Assembly: GCF_014648075.1 (NCBI RefSeq)
Contig: NZ_BMQK01000015.1
Location: 124,001 to 188,000, forward strand
DNA from: Streptomyces ruber
GTDB lineage: Bacteria > Actinomycetota > Actinomycetes > Streptomycetales > Streptomycetaceae
Length of the DNA: 64,000 nucleotides
Direction: 5' to 3'
Each line of letters starts with the position of its first letter. Position 1 is the first letter of the stretch. Positions 49,093 through 58,063 of the stretch are shown piece by piece. Both the position numbers and the translations under genes were made by a program. The notes beneath the pieces are model-generated. The model worked only from the letters and a program-made list of their open reading frames with translations, was not told where the DNA came from and ran no database searches.

Positions 49093-52000
49093 GTGAACCA
49101 GTCCCCCCTTGGTCTGTACGACCCTGCCCTCGACCACAGCGACTGCGGCGTCGGTTTCATCACCCGCCTCGACGGGACGCCCAGCCACGACGTCATCCGC
49201 AAGGGCGACGAAGCGCTCTGCGCCATTCCGCACCGCGGCGGCACGTCCGCCGAGGGTGTCGGGGACGGCGCGGGCGTGAGCGTCGACCTGTCGGTGGAGT
49301 TCTTCGGCGCGATCACCGGCGAGGAGCTGCGGGCCGGGCACTTCGGTGTCGCCAACTGTTTCGTGCCCCTCGACGCCGGGCGCCGGGACGCCGCCGTCGA
49401 CCTCGTCGGGCGCTGCATCGCGGAGCAGGGCTTCGAGACGCTGCTGGTCCGGGACGTGCCCGTGGACCACAGCGTCGCGCGGCCCGCCGCCGAGCAGTAC
49501 CAGCTGCCCATCGTGCAGTGGGTCTTCCGGGCGCCCGAGGGCTGGGAGCGCGCCGAGGTCGACGCCGCCGCCCACCGCGCCCTGCTCGCGGTCGAGGCCG
49601 TCGCCTACGCCGACCAGACGTCGTACGCCGGGCTGTACCCGCTGTCGCTGAGCGCGCGGACGCAGGTGCTCAAGGGGCGGCTGAACAGCGGCGAGGTCAT
49701 CGGGTACTTCCGGGATCTCTGCGATCCGCGGCACTCCGTGCGGTCGCTGTACTTCCACACGCGGTTCTCGACCAACACCGAGCCGCATCCGACCATGGCG
49801 CAGCCGTTCCGGCTCATGGCGCACAACGGTGAGCTGAACACCGACCGCAAGAACCGGCTGAGTGACGAGGCTCTTGCCCGGGCCCGGACCCGGAGCATCG
49901 TGCGGCCGCCGGGGCAGTCCGACTCCAGCCGGCTCGACCAGACCCTGCAGAGCCGGGTCTTCGACGACGGGCTCGACCTGGTCGAGGCCGTCGTGACGCT
50001 GATGCCGCCCGCCTGGGAGAACGACCGCTCCCTGCCGGCCGCCGTCCGGGACATGCTCGAGTACTTCTCCCTCTACGAGGAGAAGAACGACGGGCCCGCC
50101 GCCGTGATCTTCAGCGACGGGGACGTCATCGGGGCCCGGCTCGACCGGCTCGGGCTGCGTCCGCTGCGTACCGTCGAGACCGCCGAGTACCTGATGGTGG
50201 CCTCCGAGGCCGGGCAGGTCGCGTTCCCGGACGACGAGGTCGTGCACCGGGGGCGGATCGAGGCCGGCGGCATGCTCGTCGTCGACCACCGCACCGGGCG
50301 GCGGATGCGCACCCGCGAGGTGCTCGACGCCCTCGCCGCGCGCCGGCCGTACAGCGAGCTGCTCGACGCGGCCCGGGTGAACCTGGACGACCTGCCCGCG
50401 CCCGACTACTACCGCGGCACGACGACGCTCGGGTACGACGGCGACCTCACGCTCGCCGGGCGCTATGTCGCGTACTCGCTGAACCAGGAGAGCTTCCGGT
50501 TCATGCTCGACCCGATGCTCGCCGACGGGTCGGAGCGGATCTCGGCGATGGGCTACGGCAACGCCATCAACGCGCTCAGCGACACCGAGGGCGGCATGGC
50601 GAAGTACTTCTCGCAGCGCTTCGCCCAGGTCACGAACCCGCCACTGGACAGCATCCGCGAGGCGGACGGCATGAGCATGCGGGTGGCGCTCGGCCCGAAG
50701 CCCGACGGCACCGGGGAGACCGGCGGACGGCAGCTCGTCGTGTCCTCGCCGGTGCTCGGCCACCTCGACATGGTCCGGCTGCGCGACCAGCGGATCGTGC
50801 CGCTGGAGCGGTTCGCCATGCTGTACGAGCCCGTGCCCGGCGACGAGAGGGCCAACGCCGACGCGCTGCGGTCGGCGGTCGAGCGGCTCTGCGACGACGT
50901 CGAGCGGTTCGCCGCCGAGCAGGGCGGCATCGCGCTGCTCAGCGACCGGGCGGTGTCGTCCACCCGGGCGCCGCTGCCCGTCATCCTCGCCGTCGCCGCC
51001 GTCAACCAGCGGCTCATCGAGACCGGGCTGCGGCTGCGCGTCTCGATCGTCGCCGAGAGCGGTCAGCTGCCCTCGTCGCACCACGTCGCGACCGCGCTCG
51101 GGTTCGGCGCCTCCGCCGTCTACAGCCTCAGCGCCCGGCTGCGCGCCGAGGAGAAGTACCCGAGCGCCCCGGCGCCCGCCGGGGAGAAGACCGAGACCGA
51201 CCGGGCGCTCGCCAAGTTCCGCAAGGCCGCCGAGAAGTCCCTGGCCAAGACCATGGGCCGGGTCGGGCTGTGCACCGCCGAGAGCTACATCGGCGGCGCG
51301 TTCTTCGAGCCGAACTACCTCGACACCCGCGACGACGTGTTCGCGCGGATCTTCCCGTACATGGAGGCCCCGGTCGGCGGTGTCGGGTTCGCCCGGATCG
51401 CGCAGGCCGCGACCGAGTGGCACGAGCGGGCCCGTACGGTCGAGACCGAACAGCAGATCCCGCTGCTCGGGCTGTTCAAGGAGCGGTCGGACGGGGCCGG
51501 GCACTCCTTCGGGGTGTCCGCCGTGCGCGGGTTCGGGGACATGACCGAGGAGCCGGCGGAGTTCGGCAGGCCGGGTGACCCCGACGCGCTGCGGCTGCTC
51601 ACGCTCGGGCAGCTCGACGACGCGTTCGGCATCAGCGACTCCGCGTACCGGAACACCGGGTACGACGCGCTCAGCGACGCCGAGATCGACGCCTTCCGGA
51701 TCACGCCCGGCTACCGGGCCTTCCTGCGGACCACGCACGAGGAGCGGTCGCGGCGGCCGTCCGCGCTGCGGGACGTGCTCGCGCTGCCCGCGGACGTCAC
51801 GGGGCTGACCACGCCGGAGGAGTTCGCCCGTGAGCTGGGGCGGTTCTCGACGGACGGCAATGCGAGCATCACCGTCCGCGGGGTGGTCGTGGACGCCGTC
51901 GACGGTTCCGTCGTCCGGCTCCGCCTCACCTCTCCCGGGCCCGACGGCGCCGAGCGGCACGCCGCGCTCGGCGAAGGGCTCGCGCGCCTGGGCGGGGCCG

Positions 52001-54612
52001 AGACCCTCGCCGCCGACGCCGACGGTGTCACCGTCGCCGCCACCGGCGCGGTCGCCCGCCTGCTCGCCCTCCTCGACGCCGCGCCCGACAGCGTGCCGCT
52101 GGACGAGGTGCAGCCCGCGCACGAGATCACCCGCTCGCTGGCCTCCGGGGCGATGAGCCACGGCGCGCTCGTGGCGACCGCGCACGAGGCCGTCGCGCAC
52201 GGCACGAACATGGTCGGCGCGATGTCGAACAGCGGTGAGGGCGGCGAGCACCACTCCCGGTACGGCACGATCCGCGGCTCCCGCATCAAGCAGTTCGCGT
52301 CCGGCCGGTTCGGCATCTGGGCGGGTTACCTCGCCGACCCGATGCTGGAGGAGCTGGAGATCAAGATCGGGCAGGGGGCGAAGCCCGGCGAGGGCGGCCA
52401 GCTGCCCGCGCCGAAGGTCACCGTCGACATCGCGGCGGCGCGCGGCGGCACCCCGGGCATCGAGCTGATCTCGCCGCCGCCGCACCACGACACGTACTCG
52501 ATCGAGGACCTCGCGCAGCTCATCCACGACTGCAAGGCCGCCCGGGTCCGGGTGATCGTGAAGCTGGTGTCCTCGGAGGGCATCGGCACCATCGCGGTCG
52601 GCGTCGCCAAGGCCGGCGCGGACGTCATCAACGTCGCCGGGAACACCGGCGGCACCGGCGCCGCGGCCGTCACCAGCCTGAAGTACGCCGGGCGGTCGGC
52701 GGAGATCGGCGTCGCCGAGGTGCACCAGGCGCTGGTCGCGAACGGGCTGCGGCAGAAGGTCGTGCTGCGCTGCTCCGGGGCCCACCAGACCGGCGGTGAC
52801 GTGGTCACCTCGGCCCTGCTGGGCGCCGACAGCTTCGAGTTCGGCACGACCGCGCTGATGATGCTCGGCTGCGTCATGGCGAAGAACTGCAACGTGAAGT
52901 GCCCCGCCGGGCTCACCACGAACCCCGAGGCGTTCGAGGGCGACCCGCGCGCGCTGGCGCAGTACCTGCTCAACATCGCGCACGACGTCCGGCAGATCCT
53001 CGCCCGGCTGGGGCTGCGGTCCCTGCGGGAGGCCCGGGGACGTACGGACCTGCTGCAGCTCCTCGACCACCCCGCGAGCGTCGGCCGCCTCGACGTGCGC
53101 CGCCTGCTCGCCCGGGTGCCCGAGAAGGTCGTCACGGACCCGGAGTACCTGGAGAAGGACTTCACCACCGACGACGCGCTGATCGAACAGGTCCGGGCCG
53201 CGCTCATCGACCGGCGCGAGCCGTCCCTGCTCGTCGAGGGCATCCGCCTCGGCAACAGCGACAAGTCGGTCGGCGGGCAGCTCGGCATCGACGTCGAGCG
53301 GCTCCTCAACCACGAGCTGGACGCGGTCGACGTGCCCGCGGTGACGGCCGACGACCGGGGCCGCCGCCGCCTCGTCGACGACGCCGTGCGGATCCGCACC
53401 ACCGGGTCCGCGGGCCAGTCGTACGGCGTGTTCTGCAACGACGGCATCACCCTGGAACACACCGGCACCGCCAACGACGGCGTCGGCAAGAGCCAGAGCG
53501 GCGGCCGGATCGTCGTCCGCGCCCCGGGCGGCGGCAGCGCCGAGCGCGGCGGCAACGTGCTCGTCGGGAACTTCGCGCTGTTCGGCGCGACCGGCGGCCG
53601 GACCTTCGTGCAGGGCGAGGCCGGCGACCGGTTCGCCGTGCGCAACTCCGGTGCGACCGCGGTGGTCGAGGGCCTCGGCGACTTCGGCTGCGAGTACATG
53701 ACCGGCGGCACCGTGCTCAACCTGGGCGGCTTCGGCAAGGGCCTGGGCAACGGCATGAGCGGCGGGTTCCTGTACCAGTACGATCCGTCCGGCGAGCTGC
53801 CCGACCGGGTGAGCGCCGACTCGCTGCTGGTGTTCCCGGTGACCGACACCGCGCACGGCGCCTTCCACGAGGCGGCCGTACGGCTGCTGCTGACCTGGCA
53901 CCTGGAGGCCACCGGCTCCCCGCTCGCGGCCCGGCTGCTGGAGGACTGGGACGCCGAGCGGCAGCACGTGTACTGCGGGATGCCGCGGGCGCTGCTGCTG
54001 TACCAGGACGCCACCGAGATCCTCGCCGCGGCGACCCGTACGCAGCTCCTGGACGAGCTCGCGACCTCGATCGCGACGGACAAGCTGCGCGCGTTCAAGG
54101 TCGACTACCGCGACCGGCGCACCGTGCTCGGCGGCCGGGCCCCGGCCCTCGGCGACCAGGGCGGCGACGACATGTTCTCGCTGCTGTCGTCGTACACCGT
54201 GCTCGGCGCCGCGCAGGACCTCGCCCTCCAGCGGGTGCCCGGCGCGAGTGGTCCCGACGATCCGCGGGTCGCCGAGGCCGTCCGCAACCTCGTGCTCACC
54301 GAGGACTTCTTCGTCAAGCAGCGCGTCGTGAAGTACCTGCGCTCCACGCTGGACCGGTTCGACGACGGCGAGCTCGCCACGCTCATCGCGGTCAAGCGTC
54401 TCGACGACTACAAGCGGGCGCTGAAGCAGCGCAACAACCTTAGCGTGGACGCCCCCGGCACCTACGGCTGGATCGTCCACCAGAACGCGAAGAACGCCGG
54501 CCGGGTGCGCGCCGCCCGGTTCGACGAGCTGCTCGCGACCGCGGCACTCGACGACATCGCCGCCCGCCACGCCCACCTTCCGCAGCCCCCCACCGAGGCG
54601 GTGACCACGTGA
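49093..54612 (+). CDS. Glutamate synthase large subunit (atypical, 1839 aa)
   Basis: Full-length frame. Ntn-type glutaminase domain with Cys18 (HSDCGVGFITRLDG), GGTSAEGVGDGAGV, HTRFSTNTEPHPTMAQPF and MAHNGELNTDRKNR; central domain; FMN-binding TIM barrel from about residue 1019 (GAMSHGALVATAHEAV, SNSGEGGEHHSRYG, GQGAKPGEGGQLP, NTGGTGAAAVTSLKYAG, TGGDVVTSALLGADSFEFG); a GxGxG domain from about 1460 (GVGKSQSGGRIVVR, GFGKGLGNGMSGGFLYQ). It makes two glutamates from glutamine and 2-oxoglutarate. Two oddities: it is about 300 residues longer than usual GltB (~1,500), and the 3Fe-4S motif is C1260-x5-C1266-x3-C1270 instead of C-x5-C-x4-C. No gltD follows, but a diflavin reductase does. Confidence 0.92.
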   Translation: MNQSPLGLYDPALDHSDCGVGFITRLDGTPSHDVIRKGDEALCAIPHRGGTSAEGVGDGAGVSVDLSVEFFGAITGEELRAGHFGVANCFVPLDAGRRDAAVDLVGRCIAEQGFETLLVRDVPVDHSVARPAAEQYQLPIVQWVFRAPEGWERAEVDAAAHRALLAVEAVAYADQTSYAGLYPLSLSARTQVLKGRLNSGEVIGYFRDLCDPRHSVRSLYFHTRFSTNTEPHPTMAQPFRLMAHNGELNTDRKNRLSDEALARARTRSIVRPPGQSDSSRLDQTLQSRVFDDGLDLVEAVVTLMPPAWENDRSLPAAVRDMLEYFSLYEEKNDGPAAVIFSDGDVIGARLDRLGLRPLRTVETAEYLMVASEAGQVAFPDDEVVHRGRIEAGGMLVVDHRTGRRMRTREVLDALAARRPYSELLDAARVNLDDLPAPDYYRGTTTLGYDGDLTLAGRYVAYSLNQESFRFMLDPMLADGSERISAMGYGNAINALSDTEGGMAKYFSQRFAQVTNPPLDSIREADGMSMRVALGPKPDGTGETGGRQLVVSSPVLGHLDMVRLRDQRIVPLERFAMLYEPVPGDERANADALRSAVERLCDDVERFAAEQGGIALLSDRAVSSTRAPLPVILAVAAVNQRLIETGLRLRVSIVAESGQLPSSHHVATALGFGASAVYSLSARLRAEEKYPSAPAPAGEKTETDRALAKFRKAAEKSLAKTMGRVGLCTAESYIGGAFFEPNYLDTRDDVFARIFPYMEAPVGGVGFARIAQAATEWHERARTVETEQQIPLLGLFKERSDGAGHSFGVSAVRGFGDMTEEPAEFGRPGDPDALRLLTLGQLDDAFGISDSAYRNTGYDALSDAEIDAFRITPGYRAFLRTTHEERSRRPSALRDVLALPADVTGLTTPEEFARELGRFSTDGNASITVRGVVVDAVDGSVVRLRLTSPGPDGAERHAALGEGLARLGGAETLAADADGVTVAATGAVARLLALLDAAPDSVPLDEVQPAHEITRSLASGAMSHGALVATAHEAVAHGTNMVGAMSNSGEGGEHHSRYGTIRGSRIKQFASGRFGIWAGYLADPMLEELEIKIGQGAKPGEGGQLPAPKVTVDIAAARGGTPGIELISPPPHHDTYSIEDLAQLIHDCKAARVRVIVKLVSSEGIGTIAVGVAKAGADVINVAGNTGGTGAAAVTSLKYAGRSAEIGVAEVHQALVANGLRQKVVLRCSGAHQTGGDVVTSALLGADSFEFGTTALMMLGCVMAKNCNVKCPAGLTTNPEAFEGDPRALAQYLLNIAHDVRQILARLGLRSLREARGRTDLLQLLDHPASVGRLDVRRLLARVPEKVVTDPEYLEKDFTTDDALIEQVRAALIDRREPSLLVEGIRLGNSDKSVGGQLGIDVERLLNHELDAVDVPAVTADDRGRRRLVDDAVRIRTTGSAGQSYGVFCNDGITLEHTGTANDGVGKSQSGGRIVVRAPGGGSAERGGNVLVGNFALFGATGGRTFVQGEAGDRFAVRNSGATAVVEGLGDFGCEYMTGGTVLNLGGFGKGLGNGMSGGFLYQYDPSGELPDRVSADSLLVFPVTDTAHGAFHEAAVRLLLTWHLEATGSPLAARLLEDWDAERQHVYCGMPRALLLYQDATEILAAATRTQLLDELATSIATDKLRAFKVDYRDRRTVLGGRAPALGDQGGDDMFSLLSSYTVLGAAQDLALQRVPGASGPDDPRVAEAVRNLVLTEDFFVKQRVVKYLRSTLDRFDDGELATLIAVKRLDDYKRALKQRNNLSVDAPGTYGWIVHQNAKNAGRVRAARFDELLATAALDDIAARHAHLPQPPTEAVTT

Positions 54613-56393
54613 CCCTCATGCCACCCACCGGGCCCCTCATGCCCCCGACCGGGTCCCTCATCCCGGCCGACGCGCCGTTCTCCGCCGCGCAGGAGGCCTG
54701 GCTCGCCGGGTTCATCGCCGGTGTCGCGGCCGCCGGGAGGCGGGGCGACGCGGCGTCCGACGCGCCCACGACCACCGTCGACGTGCTGTTCGGCACGCAG
54801 ACCGGCAACGCCGAGCTCCTCGCCGGGGAGCTCGTCTCCGGCGCCCGCGCGCACGGCCTCGGCGGCAGGGCCACCGCACTCGACGACGTCACGCCCGAGC
54901 AGCTCGCCGCCATGTCCCACGTGCTCGTCGTCACCTCGACGTACGGCGAGGGCGAGATGCCCGACAACGCCGGGCTGTTCTGGGAGGCGCTCCAGGCCGG
55001 CACGGCACCGCGCCTGGAAGGGCTGCGATACGCGGTCCTCGGGCTCGGCGACCGGGGCTACGACGACTTCTGCCAGGCCGCAAAGCTCATCGACACCCGG
55101 CTTGAGCAGCTCGGTGCGGTCCGGCTGTACGACCGCGTCGACTGCGACGTCGACTTCGAGGAGCCCGCGGCGGCGTGGACGGCGGCGGTCCTGGAGCGGC
55201 TCGCGGCCGAGACCGGCGCCGACCCGGCGGCCGCGGCGGCTCCGGCGGCCGGTCCGGCGCCGGCCGCCGCCCGGCCCCGCTCGCAGTGGAACAAGCGCAA
55301 CCCGTACCGCTCCCGGCTCGCCGTGAACCGGCTGCTGTCCGCGCCGGGCAGCGCCAAGGAGATCCGGCACTACGAGTTCGACCTCGGCGACAGCGGCATC
55401 ACGTATACGGCGGGTGACGCGCTCGCCGTCGTCCCCGTGAACGACGACGCCCTCGTCGGCGAGCTGCTCGCGCACCTCGGCGCGAGCGGCGACGAGGAGG
55501 CCGACGGGCGTCCGCTGGCCGGACTGCTGCGCACGGAGCGCGAGATCCGCACCCCGTCCAAGGAGCTGATCGCCGACCTCGTGCAGCGGGCGCCGACGAG
55601 CGAGCTGGCCTCGGTCGTCGCGCGCGGCGACCGCGCCGAGCTGGACAACTGGCTCTGGGACCGCGACGTGCTCGACCTGCTCCGCGACGCCGGCCCCGCC
55701 GCGCCGGGCGTCACCGAACTGCTGCCGTTCCTGCGCCCGTTGCAGGCCCGCCAGTACTCGATCTCGTCGAGCCCGCTCGCCCACCCGGACCGCATCCACC
55801 TCACCGTCGCGTCCGTCCGCTACGGCAGCCGGGACCGCCGGTACGAGGGCGTCACCTCGTCCTACCTCGCCGACCGCATCGGCGAGGAGGGGACCGCCGG
55901 CGTCTACCTCCAGCCGAACGCCTCCTTCGGCGTCCCCGCGGACGACGACGCCCCGATGATCATGATCGGTCCGGGCACCGGCATCGCCCCGTTCCGCGGC
56001 TTCCTGCACGAGCGGGCCGCGCGGGGCGCCTCGGGACGCAACTGGCTGTTCTTCGGCGACCAGCACCGCGCCACCGACTTCGTGTACGAGGACGAGCTGG
56101 CCGGACTGCGCGAGCGCGGTGTGCTCACCGAGCTCGACCTCGCGTTCTCGCGCGACCAGGCGGAGAAGGTGTACGTGCAGACCCGGATGCGCGAGCGGTC
56201 GCGCGAGCTGTACGCGTGGCTCGAGGACGGCGCGCACGTCTACGTCTGCGGCGACGCCTCCCGCATGGCGAAGGACGTCGAGGCGGCCCTGCTGGGCGTC
56301 ATCGCCGAGCAGCGCGGGCGCGGCGGCGACGACGCCGCGGAGTACCTCGCGGACCTGCGCCGGTCGAAGCGCTACGTGCGGGACGTGTACTGA
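54609..56393 (+). CDS. CysJ-like diflavin reductase (FMN/FAD/NADPH)
   Basis: 594 residues from GTG overlapping the gltB stop by 4 bp (GTGA). N-terminal flavodoxin domain (VLFGTQTGNAELLAGELVSG, TSTYGEGEMPDN), a linker, FAD-binding domain with RQYSISSSP and GVTSSYLAD, and NADPH domain with IGPGTGIAPFRGFL and YVCGDASRMAKDVE; ends RYVRDVY with the terminal Tyr of CysJ/CPR proteins. Carries electrons NADPH to FAD to FMN. Normal partner CysI is not here; translational coupling to the GltB-like gene suggests it reduces that enzyme. N-terminus has a MPPTGPLMPPTGSL duplication. Confidence 0.93.
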   Translation: MTLMPPTGPLMPPTGSLIPADAPFSAAQEAWLAGFIAGVAAAGRRGDAASDAPTTTVDVLFGTQTGNAELLAGELVSGARAHGLGGRATALDDVTPEQLAAMSHVLVVTSTYGEGEMPDNAGLFWEALQAGTAPRLEGLRYAVLGLGDRGYDDFCQAAKLIDTRLEQLGAVRLYDRVDCDVDFEEPAAAWTAAVLERLAAETGADPAAAAAPAAGPAPAAARPRSQWNKRNPYRSRLAVNRLLSAPGSAKEIRHYEFDLGDSGITYTAGDALAVVPVNDDALVGELLAHLGASGDEEADGRPLAGLLRTEREIRTPSKELIADLVQRAPTSELASVVARGDRAELDNWLWDRDVLDLLRDAGPAAPGVTELLPFLRPLQARQYSISSSPLAHPDRIHLTVASVRYGSRDRRYEGVTSSYLADRIGEEGTAGVYLQPNASFGVPADDDAPMIMIGPGTGIAPFRGFLHERAARGASGRNWLFFGDQHRATDFVYEDELAGLRERGVLTELDLAFSRDQAEKVYVQTRMRERSRELYAWLEDGAHVYVCGDASRMAKDVEAALLGVIAEQRGRGGDDAAEYLADLRRSKRYVRDVY

Positions 56394-56823
56394 GCATGAC
56401 GGGCCGCCGTCCCGGGTCCGGGGGGACGGGACGGTGCGGGCGGGTGCGCGGTCGGGGGGTGCTGCGGCCGGCGGAACGGCAGTGTGCGGCTGATCGTCGC
56501 GCGGACGCCGGAGCGCGCGGTGCCTGACGCTCTTCCGTCATGGCCAGGCTGTCACCGGGGGCCGGTGGCGCAGGTCGACCGGGCCGGCAGCTACGCGGTC
56601 CCGAGCCTGCGCGGCGACGCGTTCACCGTGCGGCCGGGCTCGATCGCCCTGCGCGACCGGCCCCGGCGGGACCGCGTCGGCCGTGGTCGAGCACGACGGG
56701 GGCGCCGGTCCCCGCCTCCTCCGCGGTCCCCTGGGGCCGTCGTGGAAGTGTGTCGTGCGGAGACACGGGCGCACCCGCCGGTGCCCACGCCTCGCGCGGG
56801 CACCGGCGGGTGCGCAGGGACCC
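56394..56823. other. 430-bp gap, possible gene remnant
   Basis: No intact gene. Around 56570-56660 the + strand reads VDRAGSYAVPSLRGDAFTV and RPGSIAL, resembling the C-terminal end of secreted glycoside hydrolases (VPxxSxAxL), but without any context. May be a decayed fragment. A strong hairpin (56769-56815) belongs to the downstream gene on the other strand. Confidence 0.35.
56769..56815 (-). terminator. 18-bp perfect hairpin after the fascin-like gene
   Basis: GCGCACCCGCCGGTGCCC (56769-56786) and GGGCACCGGCGGGTGCGC (56798-56815), 11-nt loop, 9 bp 3' of the fascin-like stop. Confidence 0.9.
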
Positions 56824-57522
56824 TCAGACGTCCAGGTCCCAGATGTAGAACTCCTCCCAGGAGCCGGTGATCTCGGCGGAGCGGGCGCGCAGCGCGTACT
56901 GCAGCGAGCCGGTGTAGTTGTTCTCCATGGCGACGAACTTGCCGTTGAGGCGCGACTGGAAGGCGAAGCCGCCCGTGGTCTCGTTGATCCACAGGTCGAA
57001 CTGCTCCCAGCTGCCCACGCTCGTGGAGCGGGCGCGCAGCACGTTCTGCGCGTTGCCGGTGTAGTTCTTCTCGACCGCGACGTAGAGGCCGTTCACCTTG
57101 GACTTCAGGGAGACCGTCTCGGTCTCCGCGTCGAACTCGAGGGCGTAGGTCTCCCAGGAGCCGCCGTCCGCGTCGGAACGGGCCCGCAGCACGCCGGTGT
57201 TCGGGGCCGTGTAGTTCTTCTCCGTGGCGACGAACTGCCAGTTGCGGGTCGACTGGAGGGACACGTTCAGCACCTCGTCGGCCGCCAGGGTGGAGACACC
57301 CTCGTCAGCGGCGGACGGGGCGCGACGGGCCTCCGCGGGGGCCTCGTTCGCGATGCGCGCCAGGTCGCCGGCGTCGGCCTTCTCCCAGCCGGCGGGCGCG
57401 GTGGCCGTCGGCTGGTCGGCGGCCTGCGGCGCGGCCACGGCGACGGGCACGGTCAGGGCGGAGACCGCCACCAGGGCGCCGAGCAGAGCGACGGAAGTCT
57501 TGCTTCTCAAGGTCTTACTCAC
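56824..57522 (-). CDS. Secreted fascin-like beta-trefoil protein
   Basis: 232 residues from the GTG at 57522; a TTG four codons later with GGTGAG before it is an alternative start. Signal peptide LRSKTSVALLGALVAVSALTVPVAVAAPQA. The mature C-terminal half has three repeats of about 45 residues: VSLQSTRNWQFVATEKNYTAPNTGVLRARS, VSLKSKVNGLYVAVEKNYTGNAQNVLRARS and FAFQSRLNGKFVAMENNYTGSLQYALRARS, the fascin/beta-trefoil pattern (usually binds sugar or actin). Secreted lectin-like role is an inference. Confidence 0.78.
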   Translation of the reverse strand: MSKTLRSKTSVALLGALVAVSALTVPVAVAAPQAADQPTATAPAGWEKADAGDLARIANEAPAEARRAPSAADEGVSTLAADEVLNVSLQSTRNWQFVATEKNYTAPNTGVLRARSDADGGSWETYALEFDAETETVSLKSKVNGLYVAVEKNYTGNAQNVLRARSTSVGSWEQFDLWINETTGGFAFQSRLNGKFVAMENNYTGSLQYALRARSAEITGSWEEFYIWDLDV

Positions 57523-58063
57523 CTTTCGTCTACGGATTCCGGGGGCGGCAAGACAGTGGGCCCACGACGGGCTTCCGGTCGCCTTCTCGGGATATCGCGT
57601 GGCACGCACGGCGCGCATGACCGCACGGCATGCGTGACGGCATGACGCACATGGCGTGCATGGCGACGTCATCCCCGAATTTCTCCGCACCCCCCACACT
57701 GCGGCCGACTCCCCTCCCCGGGCGCCGGCGCAGCCACCGCGCCATTGCGGCGCAGTGACATCAGAGTAACTGTGAGGCCGCTGTTATGACAGTGATTAAT
57801 CGGTGTTTCAGGAGACTGCTGACGACAGTCGCGTCACAGCGGCGATATCGGTGTTTTTCGGCCAGGGGACCGAAACCTTCTGTTTCCTGCCCGGCCCCTT
57901 CCCGGCCACCTCGCGATCGTCCCGGGCGGAGCAGGCGTCGGGCACCGAGGTTTCACCTGCTCTGCGAACGGAATTCACCTCCCCGCATCCCGGCCGATAC
58001 CGTTCCCTCCAGCAGCCTCGCTAGCCTGTCCTGATCCCATGCCTTCGAACGTGAGAGGCCCGC
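57523..58063. other. 541-bp divergent intergenic region
   Basis: No gene seen. Contains the promoters for the fascin-like gene (left) and the GT2 gene (right). Repeated GCATG/GCGTG motifs near 57600-57660 and a small dyad CTGT-TATG-ACAG (57781-57792) in an AT-richer stretch are the only structure noted. Confidence 0.45.

Noticed and set aside
48739..54576. A 1945-codon open frame antisense to the GltB gene
   Set aside because: Typical GC-rich shadow frame; composition is Gly/Arg/Val/His-rich and has no family signature, while the sense frame has all GltB motifs.
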